64,000 nt of DNA from assembly GCF_007655135.1 (NCBI RefSeq), contig NC_045128.1, positions 7,626,001 to 7,690,000 on the forward strand, given 5' to 3'. The position numbers were made by a program, and so were the translations under genes. Every line of letters starts with the position of its first letter. The stretch's first letter is position 1. Under the pieces are notes generated by a model. It saw only the letters and a program-made list of their open reading frames with translations. It had not been told where the DNA came from and searched no databases. Source of the stretch: Punica granatum (taxonomy: Eukaryota > Streptophyta > Magnoliopsida > Myrtales > Lythraceae). This document shows positions 24,421 to 37,174 of this stretch, piece by piece.

Positions 24421-24995
24421 TTTAATATATATGTATAAGTATATTTTAATGGGGAATATTTTAATATTAATATATCGTCGAAACTTATGCATAAATATTA
24501 AATTAGTAATTCCATATAAATTAAAAAGTTATAAAGAAAAATGTTAGTAATTTGAATATATATATATATATATATATATTTGACGCGATGTATCCTCAAA
24601 TCTTATGCATGAATATGATGATTATATATAAATATATTTGGACATAAAATGTTTTAATTTTAATATATCTTTGAAACTTATGCATAAATGTGATAATTAC
24701 AAAATTATCCTCAAACCTTATAATTCCTAACTTTTGATCAAATTCAAAGATAATAATTTTGAAAAAGTTACGCCACTACTTTCCATCTACTTCTCTAATA
24801 TAATACTAATGTATGAATTAATCATAATTGCTAAAGATATTTGGATATAATTATAAGATATTATATACTATAAAAAAAGAAATATCTTTCCATGAAAAAT
24901 TGAAATTTATATATAAAAAAATTAAGTTTAATTATGCAAATACAAATATATTTGTCGTAAAAGTTTCGTGTAATGCACGGGCAAGAAAACCTAGT

Positions 24996-27900
24996 ATAAA
25001 TTATATAATAATATCCAATTGAATTTTATATAATTATAAATTGATCATTTTTTGGTGTGAATCCTGGTATTTGGAAGTTCAATTGAGCCCTGACTAATTT
25101 AGTCGAGGTGAATCGGCCCACTAAGGGGTATATCCCTCTTAGCGTAAATTTTATACATTCACAAGGATTCGAACCCAATATAATATTTAACCATAATAAG
25201 CGCCGAATTCGAGACCTTACTCAACCCTACTAACTATGACTTTATTTAATGTAAAGTGGAGTCAATTTTACTATCGATATGGATGGATGGATGATCAAAA
25301 AATTGGCCACTTGCGCAGTAATCAAGAGATTAAGTCCAATGCAAAATTAGCGCAATCTCCAATCCACATAATATATATATATATATATACATTAATATAT
25401 AGCCAGATATAATGCACTATTGCTTTTAACGGAGTCTGGTGACATATTTTGTTGCCTGTTGAAGAATGCACTTAAGGTATATGTTTTAATATTATTCTTC
25501 AATTAATCCTTTCGTGGCGTGAAGAAAATTATTAATTGACTACCATCTCTTTTTTTGGGTGGATTTACTATTATCTTTATTTTAAAGATTTTTCCTGAGC
25601 TATACCCTCACCGTGAATATACTTAAATGTAATAAATGCACAGAAAAATTGCCGAACATATTCTCAATTTTGAAAAGTATATTTTATTTTGGATCTTATC
25701 CTATGCTTAAATTGAGGACATTAATTAGGACCTTATTTTAATTTGCATAAACTAATTCTAAAAAATCATGGATTTTCCATTTCTCATGAATCAACGTAAC
25801 CTCTCACACGAGCTGGCGATCTGAATAGAAACTTTTACTAATCTTCTACATAAAAAGAAAATTCTATTGATTGTGCTAGCTTTTCCATATCCTGTCCTAA
25901 ATGTCAATATAAAAGAACCTTTCGAATTTGTAGTTTTATGGGGCATATCTTGGCAAGGATTTTCTCGAAAAGCCTTCGAAAAATTCTATGGTGTAATCAT
26001 CAAAAGCGAAGATATAGCACTCAAATGTTTTATTAAAAGTCTAAGTAAAAATTTCCTCAAAATCCTTATAATTCACTAATAATATAAATAAAAATTCTTT
26101 TGAAATCCAAGTAATTTACTTCAGGTGTAAGTAATTTGCTAAAAATTTTAAGTAAAGTCCTATGTCAATGTTGCATTTGCTAAACATATATTTCACCCTT
26201 TAATATTTTTTCAGGGCATATTTTTTTTAAATAAAATTTACTTCCATGAATTTATTATAATGAATATATATCAAGGTGCAGTCAATTCAAAGATTCTTCG
26301 TTAAAATGGATAATCTGTTAACATGGTTGTCATACATGAGATAAGATGATGTACCATTTTTTCTACGTTTAAGAAACTACCAATAATAATATCTAAATTA
26401 ACAGGATGAACTACGTAAAAAAATTATATAAGATTTGTAATTGTTGAAAGAAAAATGTACGATTTTTTTTGCCCTCTCACATGCATGGCTAGGTCCATAA
26501 GCCTGGTAAAGGAATATAGAAAGAGCGAAAATCAACTTAAAATATCTTGGTTTAATTTGAGGCGAAAACATGCATGATTGCATAGTACACACTCATTTTC
26601 TTGAAGATGAAACATTAATTAGGATTTATTTTTGAATATTTACATTATATATGATTTGAAAAGGCAACCGAGGATAGATCTATGCACAGTGGTAACTAAA
26701 ACTAAGAAAATGAAATGAAGGGCATAGCAAGTTGACAATAACAAGAGTTTTGAAATTAAGACAACGTCTACGGCCAACTTGGGGGCAAGTTGGTTCAGAT
26801 TTGACGATTTGTTTAAATATTATAAACTAAGATGTTGAACATTTCTTGGCATTCTTAAATTAAGACCTATAATGCCTCTCGATCATAACAATCTATGCAG
26901 TGGACCCCACATGGGAAATTACCAGAAGTTTGACTTTTAATGATTTGTGTACTTGAGGTATATTTACAATTAGACTAGCCTCTGTGCGGTACTAAAAATT
27001 TCTCGATCATTTTAACCGGTCAGAAGATGCAATGCTAAAATGTTTGAGTGATGGAGCCAAATCGCATCGACTTCTCTAGCTGCTAGGATGATCTACCTCC
27101 GTAATTCATCGCGGCTATTATATGAAGTCTTATTCTCTAGGTACGTATGTAGCCTTTATCCCTGTCAGTGTACGTAATTGAGTTGGTGACTAATTGCAGC
27201 TTCCAGCCTCGAGATCAACATAGAGTGATTTCAAAGATAATTTTGAATACTGATCCAACTGATGCAACCAAGTAAATGATTATCTAGATGAACATAGGAT
27301 TTCCCTTTTGTCTTTGAACTGCCATGTGGTGCACTGAAATTAGAAGCGGCAAAAGCAAAACATGAGTTCGAAAGCTTCTCATTCCATCTCTTCCTACCTT
27401 ATACTCCAAGGGAAAAGTCATACAAGTCAAGCCTGCCTTAAATCATAACAAAGACTTGGTTCCTCATTTACCCATTATTTGAAAAAAAAAAAAAGACTTT
27501 CTTCTTACCAACCATAAGGGGATAGGCACGTTTTCGAAATTCTTTTTTATTGTCTCAGTATATTATTTATCGAAAATTCTCCGTTTTCTATCGACTTCTA
27601 TATCTTAAATATGAAGATTGTCGTTTGAAAAGGATAGACAGACTCGGCAAAAGGCCTTCTCGTCAAGGTATAATTGTCGAGGCTTTTTTGAGATGCAACT
27701 ACATGATTTATATATGAGTAATCTAGTCTAGCTGAATGGTTTTTACACTGGGCGGTAATTTTTTTGTTTTTTTGGGTGGGAACTGGGCCCTAAGCTCAAA
27801 GAAAAATCAGGAAATACGATTCCCGAAGAAAATAGTAATAATAATAATAATAATGCCGTAAGAAGCGTGTTAATGCCTGGAGGCAGAGAGTTGAACAAAT

Positions 27901-28660
27901 GAGCATCTACGCCTACGGGGAGAGAACGAGGTTACGAGGGATGAGTCATTCAACCGGTACAAGGGTTATGTTTGACCCTTTCTTTGCCTTTTTGGCAGAT
28001 CCTCAAAGTATTATCCTAATTTATAGAATACCTCATAACATGTTCTCAATCAAATAGCTATATATATATATATATATTCGGTTATAAAAGAGGCAAAATA
28101 CATAGTATAATAAAAGAAAAATTCTAAATAATTAATAAAGATATACGAGTAGTTTACTGAATATTAATCGTCTTATTTCTGGATCAACAAATCAAAACGA
28201 GTTAAATAGCTATATTTACAAAATATGTTTCTCTCACACGAGTAAGGCTCGTCCCGTGGGCCTAACCTGGTTAAATAAGAGGGGGGGGGAGTTACTGGGT
28301 GTAGGAACTCTCGAATGGGAATATGATTAACCCGAGTAAACTCTAATTATCGAATATTTTAAGAGATCCAAAAACGATATATGATATAAAACTAAAACAG
28401 GGAAGAATTAATTAGACCGTCACAATTGTTAACACCCAACTTTTCGTTTATTACAATATTACGATATTATTAATACTTTCTCCTAAAATGTGATGAGATA
28501 ATAAAATTATTAAGAATTTTTGTCAAAAACAGGAGAAGAAATTGCCTGTTTCTGAATCGCAAACAAACAGGTCACAGATCGGGATGGGGAATTAATTCAA
28601 AGAAGAAGCGGCCGGCTTTCTTTTATTATTATTATTATTATTTTTCTTCCTTGAAACTTT
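24996..28660. other. Intergenic AT-rich DNA, no gene recognised
   Basis: No domain-bearing frame was found on either strand. Contains TA microsatellites near 25370-25390 and 28056-28077, an AAT run near 27832-27854 and a G8 run near 28283. The right end should include the distal promoter of the GT14 gene. Confidence 0.5.
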
Positions 28661-28719
28661 CTTGTTTATTTTTTTTCTCATTTTATTAATTTATTTTTCA
28701 GAACCAAAAACGACGTTTT

Positions 28720-30232
28720 GGACTTTTCTCTCTCATCATTCTCTCTCTCCTCTTTCAGAGAAGCTTTTTAGAGAGAGAAAGACACACAGACGCTCAATAC
28801 AAATAGGAAACTGGAGAGGTCTCCCACACACACAGAGACAGAGCAGAGAGCGCACCAACGAATCGTCGTCTCAAGGATCAACGGAATTTACCAAATTACT
28901 AAGAACCCACAATTTTATATGCGATTGGTCCCTCTGGGTCTCCTTCCCCATCCCCTCTCCTGTTCTCTCTCTCTCTCTCTCCCCGCTTTTGGTCGTATTC
29001 TCGCTGTGCCCTAGATCTTGAAGAGCAATAGGACGAGGGGAGCTCAAAAGGGTCGTGTAGATAGATCTTCGGGTCAAGATTTGTGGGGTTCGCCCAAAAG
29101 GGGATCTTTCTCAACTCGGGTTGTTGCCACGACCCACCTCGAGCAATCTGTCAGGTGTGTGTGGGCTCTGATTCTGTCTGGATTCATGGGAAAATAAATG
29201 GAAGGGGGAAGTGGGATTTCTGTTTGATGTGCAATTCTCGTGCCAAATTCTGCGTTTTTGACGTTGAACTTTGGTTGAGTGAATGGTGTTGCCAGTGCTG
29301 CGCAATGGGTCGTTGTCGATTTTGGATTTGGATTGGAAATTGTGGTGTTTGAGTGAGTTGCTTCCAAGCTGTTCTGGAAGTATGGTGTATTGCATTGGTT
29401 TGACTTTATTCCAGACATTATTGGATTTCTTGTCTGTTGGTTTTGAATTATGGGTTGGTTTTAGTAGTTGGGCAACTCTTGATCCTCATGAGATCATCTC
29501 GTTAGTTTTTATGCTGCTGCCTATACTTATGTGCAGAAGATATATCTGTGTCTTCAAGAAATCCCATCTCGAGGTCAAACTGATGAGTTTTTCTCCTTTG
29601 ATCTCTCGATGCATCTTCAATGTGCTCTTTTCGGTTATTATGTGAACTTATCACCGGATGCATTCATTGCACAATGAGTTACGTATGGATCGATTATGAG
29701 CGAGCTCGTGTCACATAAAGCTTCTGTTTTTCCTGTTGGATCCATGTTACTCCCTGTAATGTACGATGCATGATTGTTCTGTTTCTATTTTTATTTTTAT
29801 TTTTCGTGAAATGGAGTAAGATTTCGGTCTCTCTCTTCTGTCTCTATGCTTCCAAGTCCAGTCTTGCTTTGCATAGGATTTTATATATTAAAATTTTGTG
29901 GGAGAGTTAATTCCCTCCTAAATTGCCAATTCTTTGGGGGGAAATTAGAATCTCTGCCCACTCTTGTTTTGTGGAATTTGCTTAATCACGATCGGTTTAT
30001 CTGCTTAGGTTAGCCCATCCACAAATTTCTAATCCTGTTTCAGGTGCTGCATTTCGGGACTGATAAATATGGCAAAAAATCATTGACAGGTGGTGTTTCC
30101 TCTTTTGCTTTCAGATTTCCAGAACCCAACTAGCAGCTCTTCTTGGTCATTCAATATTCGGTGTAAAAAATATGAGGGATGCTGTGAGGAGATAATTCAG
30201 CTGTGATGCCGTAATTTGAGGTCTTCTTCTGA
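28720..30232 (+). other. 5'UTR of the GT14 gene with an inferred leader intron
   Basis: A CT-rich leader region (TCTCTCTC runs near 28730-28760 and 28963-28982) is followed by a good donor, CAG|GTGTGT at 29154/29155. A good acceptor, TTTGCTTTCAG|ATTTCC, lies at 30114/30115, giving a 960-bp intron and a second leader exon from 30115 to the ATG at 30233. Leader introns just before the start codon are common in plant housekeeping genes. The transcription start is not determinable; no convincing TATA box was seen. Small open frames here, including one at 29283-29645, lie mostly in the intron. Confidence 0.5.
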
Positions 30233-31102
30233 ATGAAGACAGCTAAGGGTTGGAGATTAGGCATGGGCGAGGTTCAGCTCTTAGCTGGACACCGCCATGC
30301 CCGGAGTCAGTTAAAGAAGCCTGTTTGGATCATAGTCTTAATCTCTTTGGTCATTTTATTCCTGATCTGCGCATATGTTTACCCTCCACAAAGCAGCTCC
30401 ACCTGCTACATATTCTCCTCTAGAGGCTGTAAGGTTCTTTCTGATTGGCTCCCACCAGCTCCTGCGAGAGAGTACACTGATGAAGAGATCGCATCTCGTG
30501 TTGTTATAAGGGATATCTTGAATACTTCTCCAATTGAAACAAGGAACTCGAAGATTGCCTTCATGTTCTTGAGCCTGGGTTCGCTCCCTTTTGAGAGGCT
30601 ATGGGAGAAATTCTTCCATGTGAGACTTCATTATCTATGCTTTGAGAAAATTTGGCGTATCATTTCTCCTTTTGATTGATTGGACGTAGATGTTTTGGTC
30701 TAAGCAGGGTCATGAGGGAAGATTTACGGTCTATGTGCATGCCTCTAAAGAAAAGCCAGTACATGTTAGCCGCTACTTTATTAATCGCGATATACGCAGT
30801 GAGCAGGTTCATGAATCTTTAAATGCTTTGGCCTTTTTCATTATCGTTTATGTCAATTCAATAGCAACAGGCTTTTATAAAGATATATCTTGGAGAAGCT
30901 TCCTTGTACTCTTATCATGTCTGTTCTGAATTTGTGGAATTGATTCAATGCCTATTAGCAGGTAGTTTGGGGGAAAATTTCCATGATCGACGCTGAGAAG
31001 AGGTTATTGGCGAATGCTCTGAAAGATCCCGATAATCAACATTTTGTCTTACTTTCTGATAGGTAATCAGCCTATCTCTAGTAATTTTATATAAGTATAA
31101 AT

Positions 31103-31136
<34 letters not shown>

Positions 31137-33085
31137 TCCCCTTCTCAACCCCCTTCCTCTCCATCCTTCTTTCTCTCTTACTGTTCTAATCTACTCTGTT
31201 CTTGCAGCTGTGTGCCGTTGCATAGTTTTGACTATGTATATGACTATTTAATGCACACAAACATCAGCTTTATTGACTGGTAAGCAATCTACCTCTATAA
31301 CAGTTTGATTATCAGTACCCAGGACTCAAGTATGGTTAAGAATGAAAATTTTTGAAATGACCTGATGTCAAGAACATGGCATGATATTAACAAGAGAAAT
31401 ATGTGCGCCTAGCTCGAAATGAGACGACTAGATCCACTTTTAAATTAAACATATTTGGCACCGTATAAGATCGAAACTCAAATTAAATCACGACATGAAT
31501 ATGTCACAAAAGCAATATAGTGGCCTTTTATGTGAGCTGATGGACATAGTTCCAAGTTGTCCATTTTCTTAATTTTTTTCCTGCTTTGACTTATATGATT
31601 TTGATCGAAACTTTTCTCCCTCTCATTTTTGCTTTTTCTTTCCTGTATAGCTTCTATGATCCTGGTCCCCATGGAAATGGCAGATATTCTGAGCACATGC
31701 TACCTGAAGTCGAGAAGAAAGACTTTCGAAAGGGTGCCCAGGTATTTTGGTAACTTCAAAATGAGCAATTGTAAATATTTTTGATCCGAAGTAGCATGCA
31801 GATGAATGGCTTTGATTAGGCATATGAATTGGGTGTTAACTGGCAAAAAATTATTATTGCAGTGGTTCACCATGAAGCGGCAACATGCGTTGATTGTTAT
31901 GGCTGATCATTTATACTATACAAAATTCCGGGATTACTGCAAGGTTAACTCTGCTTCTCAATGTTTATATATTGATTCATCTGTTGGTTTTATTCAGTTT
32001 TGTTTCTTGAGGCATGACAAATTAATTTTCATTCAGTTAATGATTTTGACAAGTGGCAATTGAATGTTGAAGTAGCAGTGCAACTGATGTAGGTGCTTGA
32101 TTATTAAAATTACAGCCAGGTCTCGAGGGCAAGAACTGCATCGCTGATGAACATTACTTGCCGACTTTCTTCAGTGTGAGAAAGATAAACTTTCTTTTAT
32201 ATAATTCTGCAGAAATTCCCAATTGAATGACTCAGATTGAAAAAGGGTTTTTTTGCGTCGTGATTTCAGATGGTTGATCCTGGTGGAATAGCAACTTGGT
32301 CGGTAACACACGTTGATTGGTCTGAAAGAAAGTGGCATCCCAAGTCATACAGGGCTCAGGACGTTACTTACGAGCTTTTAAAGAATATAACGGTATGGTT
32401 TATCTTTATTTATTTATTACTTATTTATTTATTTATTCATTCATTCATTTATTTATTTATTTTGTGTTGACACTTCTATCTAATGTGGTTAACATTTTAA
32501 TTCATGTCTACCGAGAATTGATAGAACAGAGGGGGTTGCATATGGGTCGATCTGCTTGTAAGCTATTAAGTGGCAGTATCAGGATTATGTCGTATACATT
32601 GGCTTTCTATTTCCTCCTTTCTTTGTGATGAACAAGAAGATCTGAACTTTTTAACTTTCTGGGGGAATTTCATGATATTAGGACATGAACTCACACTCCT
32701 GTCTGGTTGAGTTTTTAGCTTCGAGCTTTGGAATTGATTTGTTCCAACTGTTGTGTTTGATTAGCTAAGCAATTAAGCAAAGATTTATGATTAGCTTTTT
32801 GTGTTTTTGGTATTTTGCAGTCAATTGACGTAAGTATACATGTGACAAGTGATGACAAGGTATGGGAACCATAAATCCAGAGTCCTCGGGCATGTTTTTC
32901 TTTTTTGCATATTATGAGTAATTTCTGATCTGAAATGATTGTTCTGATACTTTTAGCATGAAGAGCAAATAAAGCCTTGCCTCTGGAACGGAGTGAAGCG
33001 GCCATGCTACTTATTCGCGAGGAAATTCTATCCTGAAGCACTGGACAACTTGCTGGATCTGTTCTCGAACTACACCACAATCTGA
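30233..33085 (+). CDS. GT14 (Core-2/I-branching-like, DUF266/BC10-type) glycosyltransferase, ten coding exons
   Basis: Exons: 30233-30619, 30708-30806, 30962-31062, 31208-31279, 31651-31741, 31863-31943, 32116-32175, 32270-32392, 32821-32859 and 32957-33085. They sum to 1182 nt (393 residues plus stop) and every junction is GT-AG with frame kept. Domains: short cytosolic N-terminus, one membrane anchor at residues about 31-50 (VWIIVLISLVILFLICAY), then a lumenal Branch domain (PF02485 type). Recognisable blocks are IAFMFLSLGSLPFERLW, GRFTVYVHASKEKPVHVSRY, FVLLSDSCVPLHSFDYVYDY, GRYSEHMLPE, QWFTMKRQHALIVMAD, CIADEHYLPTFF, WSVTHVDWSERKWHPKSYRA and PCYLFARKFYPE. The family consists of Golgi type II membrane proteins. 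The rice member BC10 affects cell-wall cellulose and arabinogalactan-protein glycans, while the acceptor of most members is unknown. All conserved blocks are present and there is no stop, so this is a functional-looking gene. The start is supported by the family-typical MKTAK N-terminus. Confidence 0.93.
31105..31133. repeat. CT dinucleotide microsatellite in GT14 intron 3
   Basis: About 14 consecutive CT units between exons 3 and 4. Confidence 0.9.
32401..32462. repeat. TTTA tetranucleotide repeat in GT14 intron 8
   Basis: TTTA units interspersed with TTCA, just inside the intron after exon 8. Confidence 0.85.
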
Positions 33086-34854
33086 GCTCAACTATTTTTG
33101 GCTCTTATGGTATTCTTTGGCCGATTATTTGACACCCTTAAAGCTGTACATTTTCTGCGTCATAGAGGCTCGGTAATTTATACGACCACATATGTTGAGT
33201 GCGAGGGCGAAGTTTTCAGAGCCATAAGGAGGGTGTATCTAATGGAAGCTAATGATTTGTTATTAGTGCTTCCGTTGGGGATGGGATGTGAAGTGTGTCA
33301 ATTATGTTGGCCCAATTTGGATTGAAATTATTGAAGGGAGAGGAACATTTTGGGGGGACTGGTTTTGTAATTTGAAATAGTGAATTTTCATATAGGACTT
33401 AATGATAGCGTCATTCTCTTTGTTTCGACAAAGATCGATGTTTCGGACAGATGTCCGATTTTGTACATCGTGTTCATGTTTTATTGCTGTTTTTTTGGCT
33501 CACAAGAGGTTGATACACAACTTGAAATGAGATTTACTCGGAGCAGATCTTTTCAGGGAAAAAGCACAATATGCTTAATATGCTTTATGCTAAGATGATC
33601 AATGCCACATTAAGAAAGACTAAACTCTGGAGGCGAGATAGGACTACCGAACAAATTTCTTTAATCAAATGTGGTTTGATCCTATCCGTTAACACAAAGA
33701 AAAGGAAGTTGGCTGATCCGACAAAGGGTATGGTACTCGGGTAATATTTGTGCGTTTTAAACCTCAGTTTACTTTTTCCCTAAATCAAGGATGCCTATGT
33801 GATTGAAAGACTCTGGTCTGCATGGATTATCGTCTTTGTGCTTGTGTATACTAACAGTTCAACCTTTTACGATACAGATTTTATCACAAAATTGATGTGA
33901 TATAATTTATATAAAGCCTATAAAAAGTCGAACAGATCCTTAAAAGGAAGGGAGGAATTTCATTATATGATGATTGCTAATAAAAGTTTGAAGATTAAAG
34001 CAACCTTGGAAATTCTATAGTAAAAAATTAAAACGGGTCCATGTGCATGGTAGGGAGAGTGGCATACTTTTTTATACTCTCACATGCCTTTTTTTTTTAC
34101 TCATCTTTTTAAATAATGATAGCATAAGAGTTTTGCCCGACTATTCCAGCTGCTTCAGTGACCATCCTGCAAGATATGAGAAAGATAAGTTTGACCACGA
34201 ACACTATCGTGCATGTAGCCCTACAAAAAGTACTCACTTCCATAATATAATGAAGTATTCTATGCATTTTTTGAATAATTAAAAAATTATTTTCAATTTA
34301 AAAAATTCTTAATTTAATTTAGATATAATTTTAATTGTATATACAAAACTTTTTCCCGGTATACATCGCCTACTATCCCGAAGTTCAATGGGTCTTATTA
34401 ATCTAACCTCAATTATTTTTCTTTTATCTAATGTTAATATAAATTTTTTTTGTTTTGAAGTACTTTTTTTTTAAAAAAAAATGTACGCCACCTACTATCT
34501 AGCAAATTCAATTGGTCAGACTTATTTAAGTTCAAGCGAGGTCAACTCACTAAAGGATGAAGATCTTCCAATCGAGAATTTTCACTAATCACAAAACTTG
34601 CAATCGAAACCATGTCTAAAGAAAAAGCGTTATATTGCATAAAATTAACCCACATTGGTTAAAAAATTTCTTATTTTTTCAATTAACGCATGATTATACC
34701 ATGTTGTTAATTGAGACAAGTTTTCGCATGACTATTGACAATAACCGTGACATCAAAACCCTACCACGAGTGAAGTTCGTCCAATCAAAAGTAAAGAACC
34801 ACCTAAGACCTTTTATATTTTGGCCATCATTTTCTAATTAGAACTATTGATAAT
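33086..34854. other. GT14 3'UTR and intergenic DNA
   Basis: The first 400-500 bases downstream of the TGA are probably 3'UTR. Beyond about 33600 the sequence becomes AT-rich, with no recognisable gene, tRNA or element on either strand. Confidence 0.5.
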
Positions 34855-34858
34855 TTAT

Positions 34859-34986
34859 GGTGCGTTTGGTTTCAGAGTTAAAGTAACTTTAATTTTGATT
34901 GTGGAAAAGGACAAATGATTGTGTAGTGTGTTGAGTTAAAGTTAAAGTTAAAATTTTTATGATTTTAATTGCGAAACCAAACGGAG
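34859..34986. mobile_element. Small MITE (about 128 bp), GTTTGGTTTC family
   Basis: The ends are inverted: GCGTTTGGTTTC on the left and GAAACCAAACGGAG on the right. The interior GTTAAAGTAACTTTAATTTT and GTGGAAAAGGACAAATGA are shared with the element at 36235-36415, so the two are family members. The TSD is not clear here. Confidence 0.7.
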
Positions 34987-35285
34987 TAATAAAATCACAA
35001 ATGAGCGATCTCACCCGATTAATCCTATTGATATGAATTCGGTCATGCTTATTAAGGAGGAGATCGAGTCCTTTGATCTCTTACACATTTCGTGCTCGTT
35101 AACTTTGAAATTTTCAATCCCGATGTATGTTGACCCAATTAAAACTGAGTTTGGGTTTGAGACATATAAAATCACACACAAGCGATCTCATCGATTAATC
35201 TCGTTGATATGAAATTCGGTTGTGTTTATTGAGTAGAGGATTTAGTCTTTGATTTACACATTTCATGCTTGTTAGTTTGTTACCA
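34987..35285. repeat. Diverged direct repeat, 177-bp period
   Basis: AAAATCACAAATGAGCGATC ... GATTAATC ... TTGATATGAATTCGGT recurs as AAAATCACACACAAGCGATC ... GATTAATC ... TTGATATGAAATTCGGT, 177 bases later. No coding potential. Confidence 0.75.
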
Positions 35286-35785
35286 GCAAGTTGATAATGT
35301 ATGAACCGATCAAAGTTTTCAACAATTACCAATATAATAGATTGTTACCAACTTGTTGTTGGAAGGTAACTTTTGTAAAGAAATGCTGGGCGGGAAAGTT
35401 CCCACTCATCCCAACAAAAATTTCAAAGAGCAAATTAGGTGAAAATTTCAAAAACCAAATGAGATCTTCTCTTATGTCCTTTATATCACCCACTTTCCTT
35501 TACCTTTCTCTATGTACTCCTATCTCTATATTCATTCTCTCACAAACATCTCACCACTGAAACTGATTACTTCATCCCCTTGGCTGAGCCTTCTTCTTCT
35601 TCCTCTTCCTCCTTTTTGCTTCTTCCTGCAGTGGCAATCTTTCCTTCTTCTCCCTTCACTTCACCAACTCTTCCTCCTTCGTTTCTTAATCGGCTCTAAT
35701 GCAGAATCTTGGCTGGTTTTGGAGATATTCAAGTTTGGTCCTTAGGTCTAGGAGCATACGAGTGAGATCCCCGGCTGATTTGATC

Positions 35786-35921
35786 TTCTTGCATCGGAGT
35801 GAGGGTTGGGAACGTCAAAGATCGCCTAATGACAGAGAATGGGGTGAAGCTCGAGGAAGGCCTTGGGGTCTTCAAGTCCGACAATTTCGATGTCCAGTAC
35901 AAATGCTCCCTCAACGAGAAG
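35786..35921 (+). pseudogene. Exocyst EXO84B-like first-exon fragment
   Basis: The frame includes ENGVKLEEGLGVFKSDNF followed by QYKCSLNEK, which matches the start of plant exocyst subunit EXO84B (typically ...EEGL.FKSD.FDADAYVQSKCSLNEKE...). It lacks about six residues between NFDV and KCSLNEK. The fragment ends at AAG|GTTACT, exactly where a first exon could end. No downstream EXO84B exons follow within the window. Upstream CT-rich sequence (about 35580-35690) resembles a 5'UTR, but no ATG in good context opens this frame. EXO84 tethers secretory vesicles at the plasma membrane; this piece is too short to do so. Best read as a duplicated or captured 5' gene fragment. Identification rests on about 30 residues. 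Confidence 0.55.
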
Positions 35922-36234
35922 GTTACTGCTCGGCTCAATCGATTAATCTGTCCATTACTTCCTCTGTATATGCTTGAGTTTGCATTAACAGTTGTTGCTT
36001 GACTATGTATCTGATTTGGCGCGTAGTTTTTTTTCCATCTCTTGAATATAATTATATACATCCAATCGACATATTTTGTTTTCATTGTGAACCCTCATCT
36101 TTGTCTTTGTCTTCATCTTCATCTTCATTTTCCTCGTTCTGTCAACAAGTTGTCAACTTGTTGTCAATGATAAACAGTTTTTAGGATTTTAGATTTTGAG
36201 GGTTTTTAGGGTTTAAGCTCTTAGAGTTTTTTAA

Positions 36235-36415
36235 GGGCCCGTTTGGTTTCAAAGTTAAAGTAACTTTGATTTTGATTTTGATTTTGATTGTGGAAAAGGA
36301 CAAATGAGATGGTATTATAAATTTGACTTGGGAAACATGTATTTTTGTTGTGTAGTGGGTAGAGTTAAAATCAAAATTATGATTCTAAAATCAAACTATG
36401 AAAACAAACGCAGCC
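36235..36415. mobile_element. Harbinger-type MITE (181 bp) with TAA duplication
   Basis: The inverted ends GGGCCCGTTTGGTTTC and, from the right, GGCTGCGTTTGTTTTC are flanked by TAA on both sides (36232-36234 and 36416-36418). A 3-bp TWA duplication with a G-rich end is typical of PIF/Harbinger MITEs. The interior resembles the MITE at 34859. Confidence 0.8.
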
Positions 36416-36662
36416 TAAAATTACCATTAGTGGAAAGTAATATTAGATTTCACACCAGATCAAATATTAATTAACACAATATTTATGAAAAATCATGATG
36501 TTATACTACTATTAAAAGTGTATAATTTTCAAATATAAATAGTTTTTATATCATTACATTAATAATAATCAGTATAATTTTCTTTTTGTTTTTTTGGGTA
36601 AAAATGGAGGCTCATTGTTTTAGTATAAGGATAAGAAATGAATAAAAAAAACTGGTTTTGAA

Positions 36663-36686
36663 GCCTGCATGTTGCGCAGGCGCTAG
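36663..36686 (+). other. Helitron-3'-end-like hairpin plus CTAG
   Basis: GCCTGC and GCAGGC form a hairpin around 7 bases and are followed after one base by CTAG. Helitron 3' ends carry a GC hairpin before CTRR, but usually with a longer spacer. No 5' end was identified. Confidence 0.2.
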
Positions 36687-37174
36687 CAATAATTCGAATT
36701 TGGACAATAACTGTAATACATTTCCAAAAAGAATATCTTTATAGACTTATAATTAAAATATGCTCAAATCATACAAGATATTAACTGAAAATTGATTATG
36801 GGTGAGAGACAGCCGCGCATGTCGGGGTCTTTATTTTGTGTATGAGAGGAGAGAGAGAGTTAAAATATTAAACTAAAAAAATAATGTAAAACTTACTCTT
36901 ATAAAGGTATTTTATAAACTTTTTATAGAAAAATGCAAAGCTAATTGATAATTGTGAAAATTCATGGTCATATTAAATAATGGGAACTCAAAGAGTCAGT
37001 CGATGAGAATGTCTGAAAAGCATTTGTGGAAGGCTCTCGAAAATCGAATGAAGCTCTGGTTTATAGAGGCCCATTTTAATTGTATAATAATATATATTAA
37101 AATAGAAATGTGTAGAATAAATAGAAAAGTCCATGGGTGAGAATCCAAGTTGTTGCCTTATATTACTGCACTAA

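Larger units (their letters stand above)
21813..24995. mobile_element. AT-rich 3.2-kb repeat element with inverted ends, non-coding
   Basis: The left edge reads ACTAGTTTTCTACCCGTCCG and the right edge, on the opposite strand, reads ACTAGGTTTTCTTGCCCGTG. These diverged inverted ends carry a CCCGT..GCA..G core of the kind seen at the ends of common plant non-autonomous repeats (Helitron-like or MITE-like). The interior is extremely AT-rich, lacks coding potential, and contains internal tandem repeats and a nested fold-back element. No clear target duplication was found, so the class is uncertain. Confidence 0.45.

Noticed and set aside
25150..25240. tRNA-like GATTCGAACCC motif
   Set aside because: No acceptor stem, anticodon arm or A box at the right spacing; it reads as part of a dispersed repeat.
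28662..29645. Frames of 119 and 120 codons upstream of the GT14 start
   Set aside because: They lie in CT-rich leader DNA and the inferred leader intron and show no protein family features.
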